Shown: piece after piece, positions 1-6,180 of the stretch
Position numbering within the stretch: the first letter of the stretch is position 1
How the letters are laid out: each line of letters begins with the position of its first letter
Source: Bacillota bacterium
GTDB lineage: Bacteria; Bacillota; Clostridia; Tissierellales; Sedimentibacteraceae
Length of the DNA: 9,123 nt
Direction: 5' to 3'
Assembly (NCBI GenBank): GCA_023425285.1
Contig: JAFACY010000096.1
Location: 1-9,123 of the forward strand
The notes under the pieces: model-generated
Seen by the model: the letters and a program-made list of their open reading frames with translations, nothing else
The model's database searches: none
Told to the model about the DNA's origin: nothing
Position numbers and translations under genes: made by a program

Positions 1-500
1 GGCACTAAAAACATAGTCATGTTTTTGCCCTCTACTATTGGTTGCTTATCTATAACAGCATATTCTGATGTTAATTCAGCAAATTGCATCAATACTTCTT
101 TTCCTACTTCCATATGTCCAAGCTCTCTGCCTCTGAAACGAACGACCACCTTTACTCTGTCACCGTCTTCAAGGAATTTGCAAGCATTTTTTGCCTTAAC
201 ATTTAAATCATGATCCTCAATGTTCGGAGTCATTCTGATTTCTTTTACATTGATAACCTTTTGTTTTTTCTTGGATTCCTTTTCCTTCTTGGACTGAGCA
301 TATTTATATTTGCCGTAGTTCATGATTCTGCATACCGGTGGCTCCGCGCTCGGAGACACAACGACTAAATCCAATTTTTTACCTTCGGCAATTTTTAATG
401 CATCCTTTGTACTGATAACACCTAACTGAGTTCCATCAGAGTCTATGACTCTTACTTCCTTTTCACGAATTTGCTCATTGATTTGAAGTTCCTTAATAAT
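1..500 (-). CDS. infC: Translation initiation factor IF-3, 3' end cut by the window edge
   Basis: IF-3 binds the 30S subunit, keeps the subunits apart and checks start codon-initiator tRNA pairing. The visible 166 codons include the family landmarks: INEQIREKEVRVI near the N-terminus, DGTQLG at 22-27, the PSAEPPVCRIMNYGKYKY block at about 50-67, a lysine-rich linker, then the C-terminal domain (VKEIRMTPNIEDHDL, RFRGRELGH) ending at KNMTMFLV. IF-3 usually ends only a few residues later, so little is missing. An in-frame TAA at 503-501 lies directly before two ATT codons (500-498 and 497-495). No ATG, GTG or TTG occurs in frame before codon 43 (TTG), and the first ATG is codon 60. The start is therefore AUU, with GGAGG at 510-506 giving spacing of 5 or 8 nt. 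The second ATT (497) is equally possible. rpmI and rplT are expected beyond position 1 but are not visible. Confidence 0.97.
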   Translation of the reverse strand, partial: MIKELQINEQIREKEVRVIDSDGTQLGVISTKDALKIAEGKKLDLVVVSPSAEPPVCRIMNYGKYKYAQSKKEKESKKKQKVINVKEIRMTPNIEDHDLNVKAKNACKFLEDGDRVKVVVRFRGRELGHMEVGKEVLMQFAELTSEYAVIDKQPIVEGKNMTMFLV

Positions 501-659
501 TTACACCTCCAATTTGTAATTACCTTCTTCATAAAAAAAAGACAGCCCAATCACCGCCATCTTAAATAATACAAAATTATATTGCATTTATTCATAACCC
601 TACTAACAGCTTTTTTAAAAGCGCCGAAGGGTGAGAAGCGGTTACTTCTTCTTGATTTC
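501..659 (-). promoter_or_regulatory. infC leader, probable L20-responsive attenuator
   Basis: The transcript starting near 659 has an untranslated leader of about 160 nt before infC. It contains the block AAGTAACCGCTTCTCACCC (647-629), which I recall as typical of leaders in front of infC-rpmI-rplT in Firmicutes, followed by a GGCGCTTTT segment and then an intrinsic terminator at 562-533. Two leader segments, ACCGC (642-638) and TCACC (635-631), are exact complements of the overlapping GCGGT (557-553) and GGTGA (555-551) in the terminator region, so a competing antiterminator fold is possible. In Bacillus subtilis ribosomal protein L20 represses this operon by promoting termination in such a leader. 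The family assignment is from memory of the pattern. The secondary structure was not computed. Confidence 0.75.
533..562 (-). terminator. Attenuator terminator in the infC leader
   Basis: Read on the minus strand, AGATGGC (562-556) pairs with GCTGTCT (546-540) through seven base pairs including two G-U pairs. The loop is nine nucleotides and the stem runs directly into eight T residues (540-533). It lies between the infC promoter and the infC start, so it can only act as an attenuator and not as an end-of-gene terminator. Confidence 0.8.
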
Positions 660-665
660 TACTAC

Positions 666-694
666 AGTATATACAACATAACAATAAATGTCAA
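666..694 (-). promoter_or_regulatory. Sigma-A promoter of infC
   Basis: On the minus strand a perfect TTGACA (694-689) is followed after exactly 17 nt by TATACT (671-666), one mismatch from the consensus. Transcription would start near 659. The promoter points at the infC leader and no other gene lies between. Confidence 0.88.
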
Positions 695-724
695 CATATT
701 TTATTTTTAAAGTGTTATAACTTT

Positions 725-745
725 TTATCTTATGGTAAAGATAAT
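725..745 (+). promoter_or_regulatory. Possible promoter and small inverted repeat before the ftsH-like gene
   Basis: GATAAT at 740-745 is a fair -10 element, but the only -35 candidate is a weak TTATAA (715-720) at the poor spacing of 19 nt. The same place holds a 7-bp inverted repeat, TTATCTT (725-731) and AAGATAA (738-744), around a 6-nt centre. It could be a regulator site or simply AT-rich coincidence. Confidence 0.25.
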
Positions 746-783
746 TCTATCACAAAAAACTTTTTTCATCCATAGGAGGTTAT

Positions 784-2337
784 ATGAAAAATAAGTATTT
801 TTATTTAGCACTTTCCTTTATTATATACAATATTATTATTCTCATAGTTTCAGATAGATACTCTTTGTCAATACTGTTTTTTTTACCCATGTTATTTTAT
901 GCATATTACGTGTTAAGAATGATTTCTTCAACAAAAAAAGGTGAAGATTCAAAGATGTATATGGAGGAATCAAACGAAAGCGTCGGATCTGCTACATATT
1001 TTGAAAAAAAGAAAACGGAAGAACCCAAAATTCAGACCGGCTTTGGTGATGTTGCGGGTTTAGAAGAAATCAAGGATGATTTGATGGATGTCATTGACTT
1101 TTTAAACAATGAAGAAAAATATAGGTCGATGGATGCAAAGGTTCCGAGGGGAATACTTTTGTACGGTCCTCCCGGCACAGGCAAGACACTGATTGCTAAA
1201 GCAATTGCCGGTGAAGCAAGAGCTACCTTCATATACTCCAGCGGTTCGGAATTTGTAGAAAAATATGTAGGTGTGGGCGCCAAGCGCGTCAGAATGATAT
1301 TTGAAAGGGCAAGAAAGGAAGCACCGAGCATTATTTTCATAGATGAAATAGATGCCTTAGGAGCTAAAAGGAATTCGGAAAGCAACAATGAAAAGGATCA
1401 GACATTGAATCAACTTTTAATCGAGCTGGACGGATTTAACAATACAAGCAACGTCATAGTTGTGGCAGCAACCAACAGAATGGATTTGTTGGATGATGCA
1501 CTTTTAAGACCGGGACGATTTGACAGGAAAATATATGTGGGTAATCCAAATTTTCATTCCCGCCTGAAAATACTGGAGGTACATACAAAAAATAAACCCC
1601 TTGACAAAAAGGTACAGTTAAAGGATATTGCGGTAAAAACACACGGTTTTTCGGGAGCACAGCTTGCAAACATAGCAAACGAAGCTGCGTTAAAGGCAAT
1701 TAAGGACAAAAGCAAAAAAATAAATTCAGATAATTTCGAATTTGCCATAGAAAAAATTGCTGCAGGTCTTGAAGTAAAGCATTCAACCGTTTCTGACAAG
1801 GAAAAAAGAATCGTTGCATTTCACGAAGCGGGGCATGCAGTTGCGGCAAAGGTACTGGATATAGATAAGGTTCAGAAAATATCGATCATCCCGAGGGATA
1901 AAGCGCTGGGATACGTGCTTAAGTTCCCAACGGAGGATAAATTCCTGTATACCAAGAAGGAGCTCATGGACAAAGTAATTGTCCTGCTGGCAGGAAGAGC
2001 TTCGGAAGAAATTTTTATAGGTGAAATATCAACAGGAGCATCAAATGACATTAAGGAATCTACAAATATAATATATGAAATAATCTGCAACTACGGTATG
2101 GGGAAAAATACTAACAATACCTGCATTGATGAAAGATTTTTCAAATATTACCTTGACTCCATCAAGGATGAAGCTTCGGAAATGACTAAGGATGCTTACG
2201 AACAATCCATAAAGATTATCAGGGACAATGAGGATAATATAAGAAAAATAGCAGAATATTTGCTGAAAAACGAAACTATGAACGCAGATGAACTTGATAA
2301 ATTGATGGATGAAAAGAAGAAAAAAGCGCTGATATAA
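784..2337 (+). CDS. ftsH: FtsH-type membrane AAA+ zinc protease, short form without the extracytoplasmic domain
   Basis: Membrane-anchored ATP-dependent protease that should unfold and degrade membrane or cytoplasmic proteins as a hexamer. Two hydrophobic segments (about 5-23 and 27-46) are joined by only a few residues (SDRYS). Canonical FtsH carries an extracytoplasmic domain of roughly 70 residues there. The AAA domain has Walker A GPPGTGKT (128-135), the pore segment FVEKYVGVG (157-165, with Tyr161 where E. coli FtsH has Phe), Walker B IIFIDEID (183-190) and arginine fingers in LRPGRFDR (R242, R245). The protease domain has the zinc motif HEAGH (347-351) and the third ligand Asp422 in STGASNDI. 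All catalytic residues are present, so it is probably active. At 517 residues it is shorter than usual FtsH (about 600-650), mostly through the missing domain and a short C-terminal tail. AGGAGG at 774-779 supports the ATG at 784. It may be a paralogue of a full-length FtsH encoded elsewhere. Confidence 0.93.
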   Translation: MKNKYFYLALSFIIYNIIILIVSDRYSLSILFFLPMLFYAYYVLRMISSTKKGEDSKMYMEESNESVGSATYFEKKKTEEPKIQTGFGDVAGLEEIKDDLMDVIDFLNNEEKYRSMDAKVPRGILLYGPPGTGKTLIAKAIAGEARATFIYSSGSEFVEKYVGVGAKRVRMIFERARKEAPSIIFIDEIDALGAKRNSESNNEKDQTLNQLLIELDGFNNTSNVIVVAATNRMDLLDDALLRPGRFDRKIYVGNPNFHSRLKILEVHTKNKPLDKKVQLKDIAVKTHGFSGAQLANIANEAALKAIKDKSKKINSDNFEFAIEKIAAGLEVKHSTVSDKEKRIVAFHEAGHAVAAKVLDIDKVQKISIIPRDKALGYVLKFPTEDKFLYTKKELMDKVIVLLAGRASEEIFIGEISTGASNDIKESTNIIYEIICNYGMGKNTNNTCIDERFFKYYLDSIKDEASEMTKDAYEQSIKIIRDNEDNIRKIAEYLLKNETMNADELDKLMDEKKKKALI

Positions 2338-2363
2338 TCCATGGATGGGCAATGAATAAAATT

Positions 2364-2388
2364 AGGGGCACAAAATTGTGCCCCTTTC
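2364..2388. terminator. Bidirectional intrinsic terminator between convergent genes
   Basis: AGGGGCACA (2364-2372) pairs perfectly with TGTGCCCCT (2377-2385) around a 4-nt loop. The plus strand continues with TTTC and the minus strand with TAATTTT after the stem. It lies between the stop codons of the plus-strand ftsH-like gene (2337) and the minus-strand hydrolase gene (2401), so it can end both transcripts. The T tracts are short, so efficiency may be moderate. Confidence 0.85.
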
Positions 2389-2400
2389 ATAATCGCTTTT

Positions 2401-3534
2401 CTATTGTTTCTTCGTGTAGTACGACATTGCATCTTTTCTTACACCATTTACTCTGACTTCCAGGTGAAGGTGGTTTCCTGTGGAGTAGCCGGTTGAGCCT
2501 ACCAAGGCAACCGGGTCTCCTCTGAGCACAGTATCTCCCTTGCTTACCAAAAGCTTGGAAGCATGAGCGTACAATGTTGCAATTCCTCCGCCGTGGTCTA
2601 CGATAACGTAGTTGCCATATGAATAATGCCAGCCTGAAAAAATTACCTCACCGCTGTTTGCAGCCAATATAGGTACTCCGTAAGGTGCCCTTATATCCGT
2701 TCCTCCGTGACTTGACCATGCACCCGTAATAGGGTCTGCTCTTCCTCCGAAGTTTGAGGTAATAGTAGTATATCCTGGTAACGGCCATATAAATTCCCCA
2801 CCTACATATTCAACAGCTCTTTGTGCGGCAAGTATGTCTCTCTCGATTTGCTTTGACTGCTCGTCCATCGCAGCCTGCTGTCTCTCCATTTCCTTGATAT
2901 CCTTCTTGAGACTTGTCATATATATTTCTTTGGAACGGGATGCAACGGTTATTTCATTTTGCTTGGCATTGAGATTGTTAATAACTGCCGTCAATTCCAA
3001 TCTTTCAATTTCCTGCTGTTCCTTTATACCTTCAACCTGAGCCTTTTGTTCATTTATACTTTTCAGAAGCTCAACATCGCTTTGAACTATGAGCTTTATC
3101 ATATCCATTCTTGTCAATGCTTCAACTAAATTCTCAGAGTTAAGTATAACCTCCATATAGCCTGCAGTTCCATTTTTATACATTACCCTGAGTCTTTTTT
3201 CTAAAATTGTATTGTTTTCATCAATATCCTGAATTAACTGCTCAATTTGCTGTTCAGACTCAGCTATTTTCATGTTTATTTCTTCTTTTTGAAGCTCGTA
3301 CTTATCAACCTCTAAGCTTAAGGCTCTTATTTCACCGTCCAAAGCATCAATTTCCTGCTGTACACTTTTTTGCTGCCCCTTCAGTTCCTCTGCTTTTTTG
3401 CGGATTTCATTAATCTGATTCTGAATTTGCTTCTGCTTTTGCTGCATACTTGCAATACTTCCCCCTGCCGATGCAGGGAAAGCAGTTAATATACTCATAA
3501 TTACTAAAACAAATACAACACTCTTCTTAAACAT
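2401..3534 (-). CDS. Secreted coiled-coil M23 peptidoglycan hydrolase (EnvC-like), partner of FtsEX
   Basis: Exported endopeptidase predicted to cut peptide cross-links in peptidoglycan. A Sec signal peptide (about 1-23, ending ASA before GG) is followed by a long heptad-rich coiled coil (about 28-240, very rich in Q, E, K and I) with a short interruption at 120-145. The M23 (LytM) domain spans about 247-370. Zinc ligands are H276 and D280 in HGGTD and H357 in HLH. The catalytic histidines H324 (YAH) and H355 are also present. E. coli EnvC has the same layout but has lost its zinc site and only activates amidases, whereas this protein should be an enzyme. The ORF can be extended to a GTG at 3552, but AGGAGAGG immediately before the ATG at 3534 favours that start (377 aa). 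The gene begins 10 nt after the ftsX stop, and its ribosome binding site overlaps that stop. FtsEX probably controls it through the coiled coil. Confidence 0.93.
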   Translation of the reverse strand: MFKKSVVFVLVIMSILTAFPASAGGSIASMQQKQKQIQNQINEIRKKAEELKGQQKSVQQEIDALDGEIRALSLEVDKYELQKEEINMKIAESEQQIEQLIQDIDENNTILEKRLRVMYKNGTAGYMEVILNSENLVEALTRMDMIKLIVQSDVELLKSINEQKAQVEGIKEQQEIERLELTAVINNLNAKQNEITVASRSKEIYMTSLKKDIKEMERQQAAMDEQSKQIERDILAAQRAVEYVGGEFIWPLPGYTTITSNFGGRADPITGAWSSHGGTDIRAPYGVPILAANSGEVIFSGWHYSYGNYVIVDHGGGIATLYAHASKLLVSKGDTVLRGDPVALVGSTGYSTGNHLHLEVRVNGVRKDAMSYYTKKQ

Positions 3535-3544
3535 AACCCCTCTC

Positions 3545-4450
3545 CTATACACTTAAGAATTTTTTCAAAGAAATCAGGCTTCCCAAAATTCCAATACCGA
3601 TTCCTATAGTAAGAAATATAATTATCAGGTCATTTAAAATCATATCAATACTGACAATATAACCTGCCATACCTGTAACTATGGCAACATATCCCCCCGC
3701 CAAACGCTTAATTAAATAATTGTAGCTGAAGAATATTATCACAATTGCTGCGATTGACCCAATCAACCCAAGCATTAAGCCCTCAATCAGCAGCGGTCCT
3801 CTAACATAGCCGTTTGTGGCTCCGATGTACTGCATCAATTCAATTTCTCTTTGTCGGTTAAGAACCGTTATCTTTATTGTGTTGGATATTATAAATACGC
3901 TTATTAAAAGCAATATTATGATAATTCCCGAGCCGCCTCTTTTTACGAAATCAGAAATTTTTATGAGACTGTTTACAGCATCCTGGTAATAGTGTGCACT
4001 CTCAACTCCGTCAAAGGTTTCGATTTTACTTTTAACATAATCTGCATATTGTACGTCTGAGAGCTGTATTATATAAGCATTAGGCAAAGGATTTGATCTC
4101 ATGCCTTCAAGCAGCCATGCATCATCGCCCCATTCTTCCTTATATCTTTCCATGGCGTATTCCTTTGTCTGAAACGCCACACCCATTACACCGTCTATTT
4201 CCCTGAAGGACTTACCCAGCTCTTCAAGCTGTGCTCCATCAATGTCATCGTCAATGTATACCGCTATTTCATCAAAGGCTTCCTTTGTTGCTAATGCGAT
4301 ATTATTCACATTGAGAACAATAATCAAAACAAAGCCAAGTATTATTAAAACCGCTGTTACGGAACCGATTGAGGCAAGTCCCATCATCCGGTTGCGCCAT
4401 AAGCTTTTAAATGCTTGTTTCAAAATATAGTTAAGCTTTTTCATTATCAT
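3545..4450 (-). CDS. ftsX: Cell division protein FtsX
   Basis: Integral membrane subunit of the FtsEX complex, which passes the ATPase cycle of FtsE across the membrane to a cell-wall hydrolase. The 301 residues show the standard layout: cytoplasmic N-terminus, first membrane helix at about 26-47, an extracytoplasmic domain at about 50-170 containing the conserved NPLPNAYIIQL (120-130), then three more helices at about 174-192, 222-245 and 270-295. The RQREIELMQYIGATNGYVRGP segment (about 199-219) between helices 2 and 3 is typical of FtsX and MacB-type permeases. The start at 4450 overlaps the end of ftsE by 20 nt. AGGGGG about 8 nt upstream favours it over the ATG two codons later (4444). 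Translational coupling with ftsE is likely. The extracytoplasmic domain is the expected contact for the coiled coil of the downstream hydrolase. Confidence 0.96.
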   Translation of the reverse strand: MIMKKLNYILKQAFKSLWRNRMMGLASIGSVTAVLIILGFVLIIVLNVNNIALATKEAFDEIAVYIDDDIDGAQLEELGKSFREIDGVMGVAFQTKEYAMERYKEEWGDDAWLLEGMRSNPLPNAYIIQLSDVQYADYVKSKIETFDGVESAHYYQDAVNSLIKISDFVKRGGSGIIIILLLISVFIISNTIKITVLNRQREIELMQYIGATNGYVRGPLLIEGLMLGLIGSIAAIVIIFFSYNYLIKRLAGGYVAIVTGMAGYIVSIDMILNDLIIIFLTIGIGIGILGSLISLKKFLSV

Positions 4451-5126
4451 TACTGTATCCCCCTGCTTTCATATCCCTGATAATGACACCTTGCTTCAAT
4501 TCAATAACTCTCTTCTGATATTGATTTACTATATCTCTGTCGTGAGTTGCCATTATAACTGCTGTACCTCTTTTGTTAATTTCAGTGAGGATTTTCATTA
4601 TCTCTTTGGATGTTTCCTGGTCCAGATTTCCTGTGGGCTCATCCGCAATAATTGTTTCGGGCTTATTTATTACAGCACGGGCTATAGCAACTCTCTGCTG
4701 CTCGCCGCCGGACAGCTCGTCCGGATAATATTTAGCTTTATCGCTCAATCCCACCATGCTGAGCACTAAAGGCACTTCTCTTCTGATATTTTTAGCGTTG
4801 CAGCAAATCATCTCCATTGCAAAAGCAACATTCTCATATACAGTTGATTTAGGCAGCAATCTGTAGTCCTGAAAAATAAATCCGATATTTCTTCTGTATT
4901 CTGCTATGTTTCTTCTTCTGATTTTAGTAATATTTTGATTATTATAAGTTATAATCCCTTCGCTAGGGTTTATTTCTCTGAGCAAAAGCTTTATTAATGT
5001 GCTTTTTCCGGCACCGCTTTTTCCAACTATAAATAAAAATTCGCCTTTCTCTATTTTTAAATTAATATTCTTAACCGCAGTAAATTCATTTTTATATATT
5101 TTTGTGACATTATTAAATTCGATCAA
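4431..5126 (-). CDS. ftsE: Cell division ATP-binding protein FtsE
   Basis: Cytoplasmic ABC ATPase that dimerises on FtsX. It does not transport a substrate but drives the signal that activates a peptidoglycan hydrolase during division or elongation. All nucleotide-binding motifs are intact: Walker A GKSGAGKST (35-43), Q-loop Gln86 in IFQDYRLL, signature LSGGEQQR (138-145), Walker B IIADEP (159-164) and H-loop His195 in ATHD. The DYRLLP sequence after the Q-loop is characteristic of FtsE. The length of 231 residues is usual. The start is a TTG (5126-5124), supported by GAGGTG eight nucleotides upstream, and no in-frame ATG gives a full-length N-terminus. It is the first gene of the operon with ftsX and the M23 hydrolase. 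Confidence 0.96.
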   Translation of the reverse strand: MIEFNNVTKIYKNEFTAVKNINLKIEKGEFLFIVGKSGAGKSTLIKLLLREINPSEGIITYNNQNITKIRRRNIAEYRRNIGFIFQDYRLLPKSTVYENVAFAMEMICCNAKNIRREVPLVLSMVGLSDKAKYYPDELSGGEQQRVAIARAVINKPETIIADEPTGNLDQETSKEIMKILTEINKRGTAVIMATHDRDIVNQYQKRVIELKQGVIIRDMKAGGYSNDNEKA

Positions 5127-5151
5127 AGCACTTTCACCTCTTAATACTTAT

Positions 5152-5179
5152 ATAATAACATAATATGACAAAATTTCAA
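5152..5179 (-). promoter_or_regulatory. Probable promoter of the ftsE-ftsX-hydrolase operon
   Basis: On the minus strand TTGAAA (5179-5174) is followed after 16 nt by TATTAT (5157-5152). The predicted start near 5145 leaves a leader of about 20 nt before the TTG start of ftsE. The surrounding DNA is very AT-rich, so chance matches are common, but position and direction fit. Confidence 0.6.
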
Positions 5180-5329
5180 CCATTATTATAATATTCTACT
5201 TTATTTTCACCGAAAAAGGAATGTTTATTTTTGGCTTTATCTAAAAAATTTGACAAGAAATCATTTATTCCTCCAATAATATTATTCGACATAATACATG
5301 AAAACATTAAGTGAAAATATTATTAAATG

Positions 5330-5346
5330 TTTACAAGAAATGTAAA
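5330..5346. repeat. Spaced inverted repeat on the tetR -35 region, possible operator
   Basis: TTTACA and TGTAAA form perfect 6-bp arms around AGAAA. The region ATGTTTACAAGAAATGT (5327-5343) shares 12 of 17 positions, by eye, with the centre of the large palindrome at 6128-6164 (ATGTTTGACAAACATGT). A single repressor might bind both sites, weakly here and strongly there. In DNA this AT-rich the match could be accidental. Confidence 0.4.
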
Positions 5347-5358
5347 ATTGTATAAAAT
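5330..5358 (+). promoter_or_regulatory. Probable promoter of the TetR-family gene
   Basis: TTTACA (5330-5335) and TAAAAT (5353-5358) are separated by 17 nt and lie about 60 nt before the regulator's start codon. The -35 box is half of a spaced inverted repeat, which would suit autoregulation. Within 5127-5420 I see nothing else that I can defend except the ftsE promoter. The rest is AT-rich spacer. Confidence 0.55.
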
Positions 5359-5420
5359 TAAAATAGTGAATAATTAATATCTGCATAAATAATAAAATAT
5401 AAAAATAAATGAGGAACAAA

Positions 5421-6014
5421 ATGAAAAGACAAATAGTTGTGAGAGAACACGATAATGCCACCATAGAAGCAATAAGGGCAGCGGTCGATAAAATGGTTGA
5501 AGAAATCGGATTTGACAGCATGACCATAAGAGATATATGTGCCGAGGTAGGTATAACTGTCGGAACATTTTATCATTATTTTTCATCCAAAAACGATTTG
5601 CTCCTTGACAGATACATCAGATATGTAAACTTTTTTGAAGAATATTATGAAAATGAACTGCGTGGAATAAACGAAATTAACGCATTGAAGCTTATCGTTA
5701 AAAAACAACTTGAATACGGAAGCAAAAGAGTATTCAAGATTTATAAGCGATATTACCAGATTATGATCGACGAATCCGACAGATGGGCTGAATACAAAAC
5801 AAACACTGTGCCTGCCATTATTGAAAATATAATTAAAAGCGGTCAGGAAAAAGGATTAATAACAAAAAATTTTTCATCTCGTGAAATAAAATCTCTCATA
5901 TTGAGCATTATGGATGGACTTCCGATACAATATTTCACAGGAGACAAGACTGTATTATCCGATCCTGAAATAATACGCATAATAGAAAGAAGTATAGACA
6001 GCTTTGCAGTCTGA
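5421..6014 (+). CDS. TetR/AcrR-family transcriptional regulator
   Basis: One-component regulator, usually a repressor released from DNA by a small molecule. The N-terminal DNA-binding domain is clear: ATIEAIRAAVDKMVEEIGFD (about 13-32) is helix 1, followed by the helix-turn-helix MTIRDICAEVGITVGTFYHY (34-53) and SSKNDLL. The rest (about 65-197) is the variable, all-helical ligand and dimerisation domain and gives no ligand clue. The ATG at 5421 (197 aa) is preferred over the ATG at 5409 because AGGA (5412-5415) sits five nucleotides before it, while the upstream ATG has no ribosome binding site. The gene has its own promoter and a terminator at 6051-6074. The next gene on the same strand has a palindrome over its transcription start, making it the likely target. 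The regulator is probably autoregulated through the repeat at 5330. Confidence 0.93.
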   Translation: MKRQIVVREHDNATIEAIRAAVDKMVEEIGFDSMTIRDICAEVGITVGTFYHYFSSKNDLLLDRYIRYVNFFEEYYENELRGINEINALKLIVKKQLEYGSKRVFKIYKRYYQIMIDESDRWAEYKTNTVPAIIENIIKSGQEKGLITKNFSSREIKSLILSIMDGLPIQYFTGDKTVLSDPEIIRIIERSIDSFAV

Positions 6015-6050
6015 ATCATTTTAATGAAAATTAAACTTATCAAATCTCTT

Positions 6051-6074
6051 CCCGTTTAATAAACGGGATTTTTT
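6051..6074 (+). terminator. Intrinsic terminator after the TetR-family gene
   Basis: CCCGTTT (6051-6057) pairs with AAACGGG (6061-6067) around a 3-nt loop. One A and then six T residues (6069-6074) follow. It starts 36 nt after the regulator's stop codon and separates that transcript from the reductase promoter downstream. Confidence 0.9.
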
Positions 6075-6100
6075 ATATAAATATTGTTATAAAATTATCA

Positions 6101-6129
6101 TTGACAGAATACTTTGTTAATATTATAAT
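6101..6129 (+). promoter_or_regulatory. Perfect consensus sigma-A promoter of the flavin reductase gene
   Basis: TTGACA (6101-6106) and TATAAT (6124-6129) match the consensus at all twelve positions with the ideal 17-nt spacer. The expected start is near 6136, which leaves a leader of about 45 nt. Such a strong promoter needs control, and the last two bases of the -10 box already belong to the 37-bp palindrome. Confidence 0.93.
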
Positions 6130-6164
6130 TAATCTAACATGTTTGACAAACATGTTAGATTAAT
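6128..6164. repeat. Perfect 37-bp inverted repeat over the reductase start site, probable operator
   Basis: The left arm ATTAATCTAACATGTTT (6128-6144) is the exact reverse complement of the right arm (6148-6164), with GAC between them. Each arm contains the 8-bp palindrome AACATGTT (6136-6143 and 6149-6156), with centres 13 bp apart, so the site could hold two repressor dimers. It overlaps the -10 box and the predicted start, the classic place for repression. The TetR-family protein encoded immediately upstream is the obvious candidate binder. In RNA the part after the start would fold into a 5' hairpin. Confidence 0.9.
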
Positions 6165-6180
6165 GTAACGGGAGAGTAAA

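Noticed and set aside
19..213. A 64-codon plus-strand ORF opposite the end of infC
   Set aside because: It is fully antisense to conserved IF-3 sequence and has no ribosome binding site.
452..532. A 26-codon ORF on the minus strand (MKKVITNW...) across the infC ribosome binding site and start
   Set aside because: It has no ribosome binding site, begins at the end of the leader terminator, lies out of frame with infC and resembles no known leader peptide. It is probably chance in AT-rich DNA.
1032..1388. A 118-codon ORF antisense to the AAA domain of the ftsH-like gene
   Set aside because: It is a shadow of the conserved ATPase coding sequence, without initiation signals or family motifs.
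5250..5280. A perfect TTGACA on the plus strand in the ftsE-tetR intergenic region
   Set aside because: No -10 box lies at 16-18 nt; the nearest (AATAAT) is at 19 nt and weak. A better placed promoter for the regulator exists at 5330-5358.
5275..5286. Palindrome AATAATATTATT
   Set aside because: It consists only of A and T in a very AT-rich spacer, so it is expected by chance and has no T tract or nearby element to give it a role.
6020..6035. Small inverted repeat TTTAAT-GAAA-ATTAAA after the TetR-family gene
   Set aside because: It is a six-pair A/T stem with no T tract. The strong terminator 16 nt downstream already accounts for transcript ending.
6143..6170. A second TTGACA in the centre of the 37-bp palindrome as a promoter -35 box
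   Set aside because: No acceptable -10 sequence follows at the right spacing. The perfect promoter at 6101-6129 explains transcription, and this match is a by-product of the palindrome centre.
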